DNA of 64,000 bases, from the NCBI GenBank assembly GCA_963921425.1, contig OY992838.1:7750001-7814000 (forward strand), given 5' to 3'. The first letter of the stretch is position 1; every line of letters starts with the position of its first letter. This stretch comes from Dryas octopetala (taxonomy: Eukaryota > Streptophyta > Magnoliopsida > Rosales > Rosaceae). Made by a program: the position numbers and the translations under genes. The notes below the pieces were generated by a model, which saw only the letters and a list, made by a program, of their open reading frames with translations, had not been told where the DNA came from and did no database searches. Positions 63,960 through 64,000 of the stretch are shown piece by piece.

Positions 63960-64000
63960 GGCTGCTTTTTCTGAGGTTTTGGATGAGGAAATGAGGAGTG
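63960..64000. other. pTAC6-like 5' flank at window edge
   Basis: Only 41 bp upstream of the pTAC6-like start codon is visible, presumably 5' UTR. The promoter lies outside the window. Confidence 0.5.

Overview
This is nuclear DNA of a flowering plant. The genes have many AT-rich GT-AG introns, the spacers are AT-rich, and the products include a floral B-class MADS-box protein and two plastid proteins. Protein matches recalled from memory point to a woody rosid, possibly Rosaceae, but that placement is inference. The window holds one partial gene at the left edge, six further genes read in full or nearly so, and one large composite DNA transposon.

Left part (1-18.2 kb): the 3' end of an unidentified plus-strand gene lies tail-to-tail with a plastid NDH-complex gene (PnsB4/NDF6). 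After these come two minus-strand genes: a 2103-residue five-finger CCCH protein of the SOP1/ZC3H3 type (nuclear RNA surveillance) and a 759-residue receptor-like cytoplasmic kinase with an N-terminal USP-like domain. A roughly 10-kb gene-poor AT-rich stretch with a few repeats follows (18.2-28.2 kb).

Middle part (28.2-46.2 kb): a TCHQD-class glutathione S-transferase (plus strand) converges on a 17-coding-exon histone H3K36 methyltransferase of the SDG8/ASHH2/EFS type (minus strand, 2213 residues, with CW, AWS, SET and post-SET domains). From memory, kinase-TCHQD-SDG8 matches Arabidopsis At1g77280-77290-77300, while SOP1-kinase-pTAC6 matches At1g21580-21590-21600. The window therefore looks like the unfractionated form of a block split between two duplicated Arabidopsis segments.

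Right part (46-64 kb): several palindromic MITE-like elements, two of them with good 9-bp target duplications, lie upstream of SDG8. A minus-strand PISTILLATA gene follows; its first exon is cut by a 200-N assembly gap that hides most of the MADS domain. Beyond it, an unclassified AT-rich repeat family with inverted copies is interrupted by a 4.5-kb CACTA-type element (54802-59334). This element carries intron-containing, broken pieces of three host genes: uracil-DNA glycosylase, a DExH-box RNA helicase and an AIM24-family protein. It is the most unusual object in the window. The right edge holds a complete pTAC6/PAP8 gene on the minus strand.

All exon boundaries were deduced by reading GT-AG sites and frame continuity, with no transcript data. 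The joined lengths of the complete genes are exact multiples of three.
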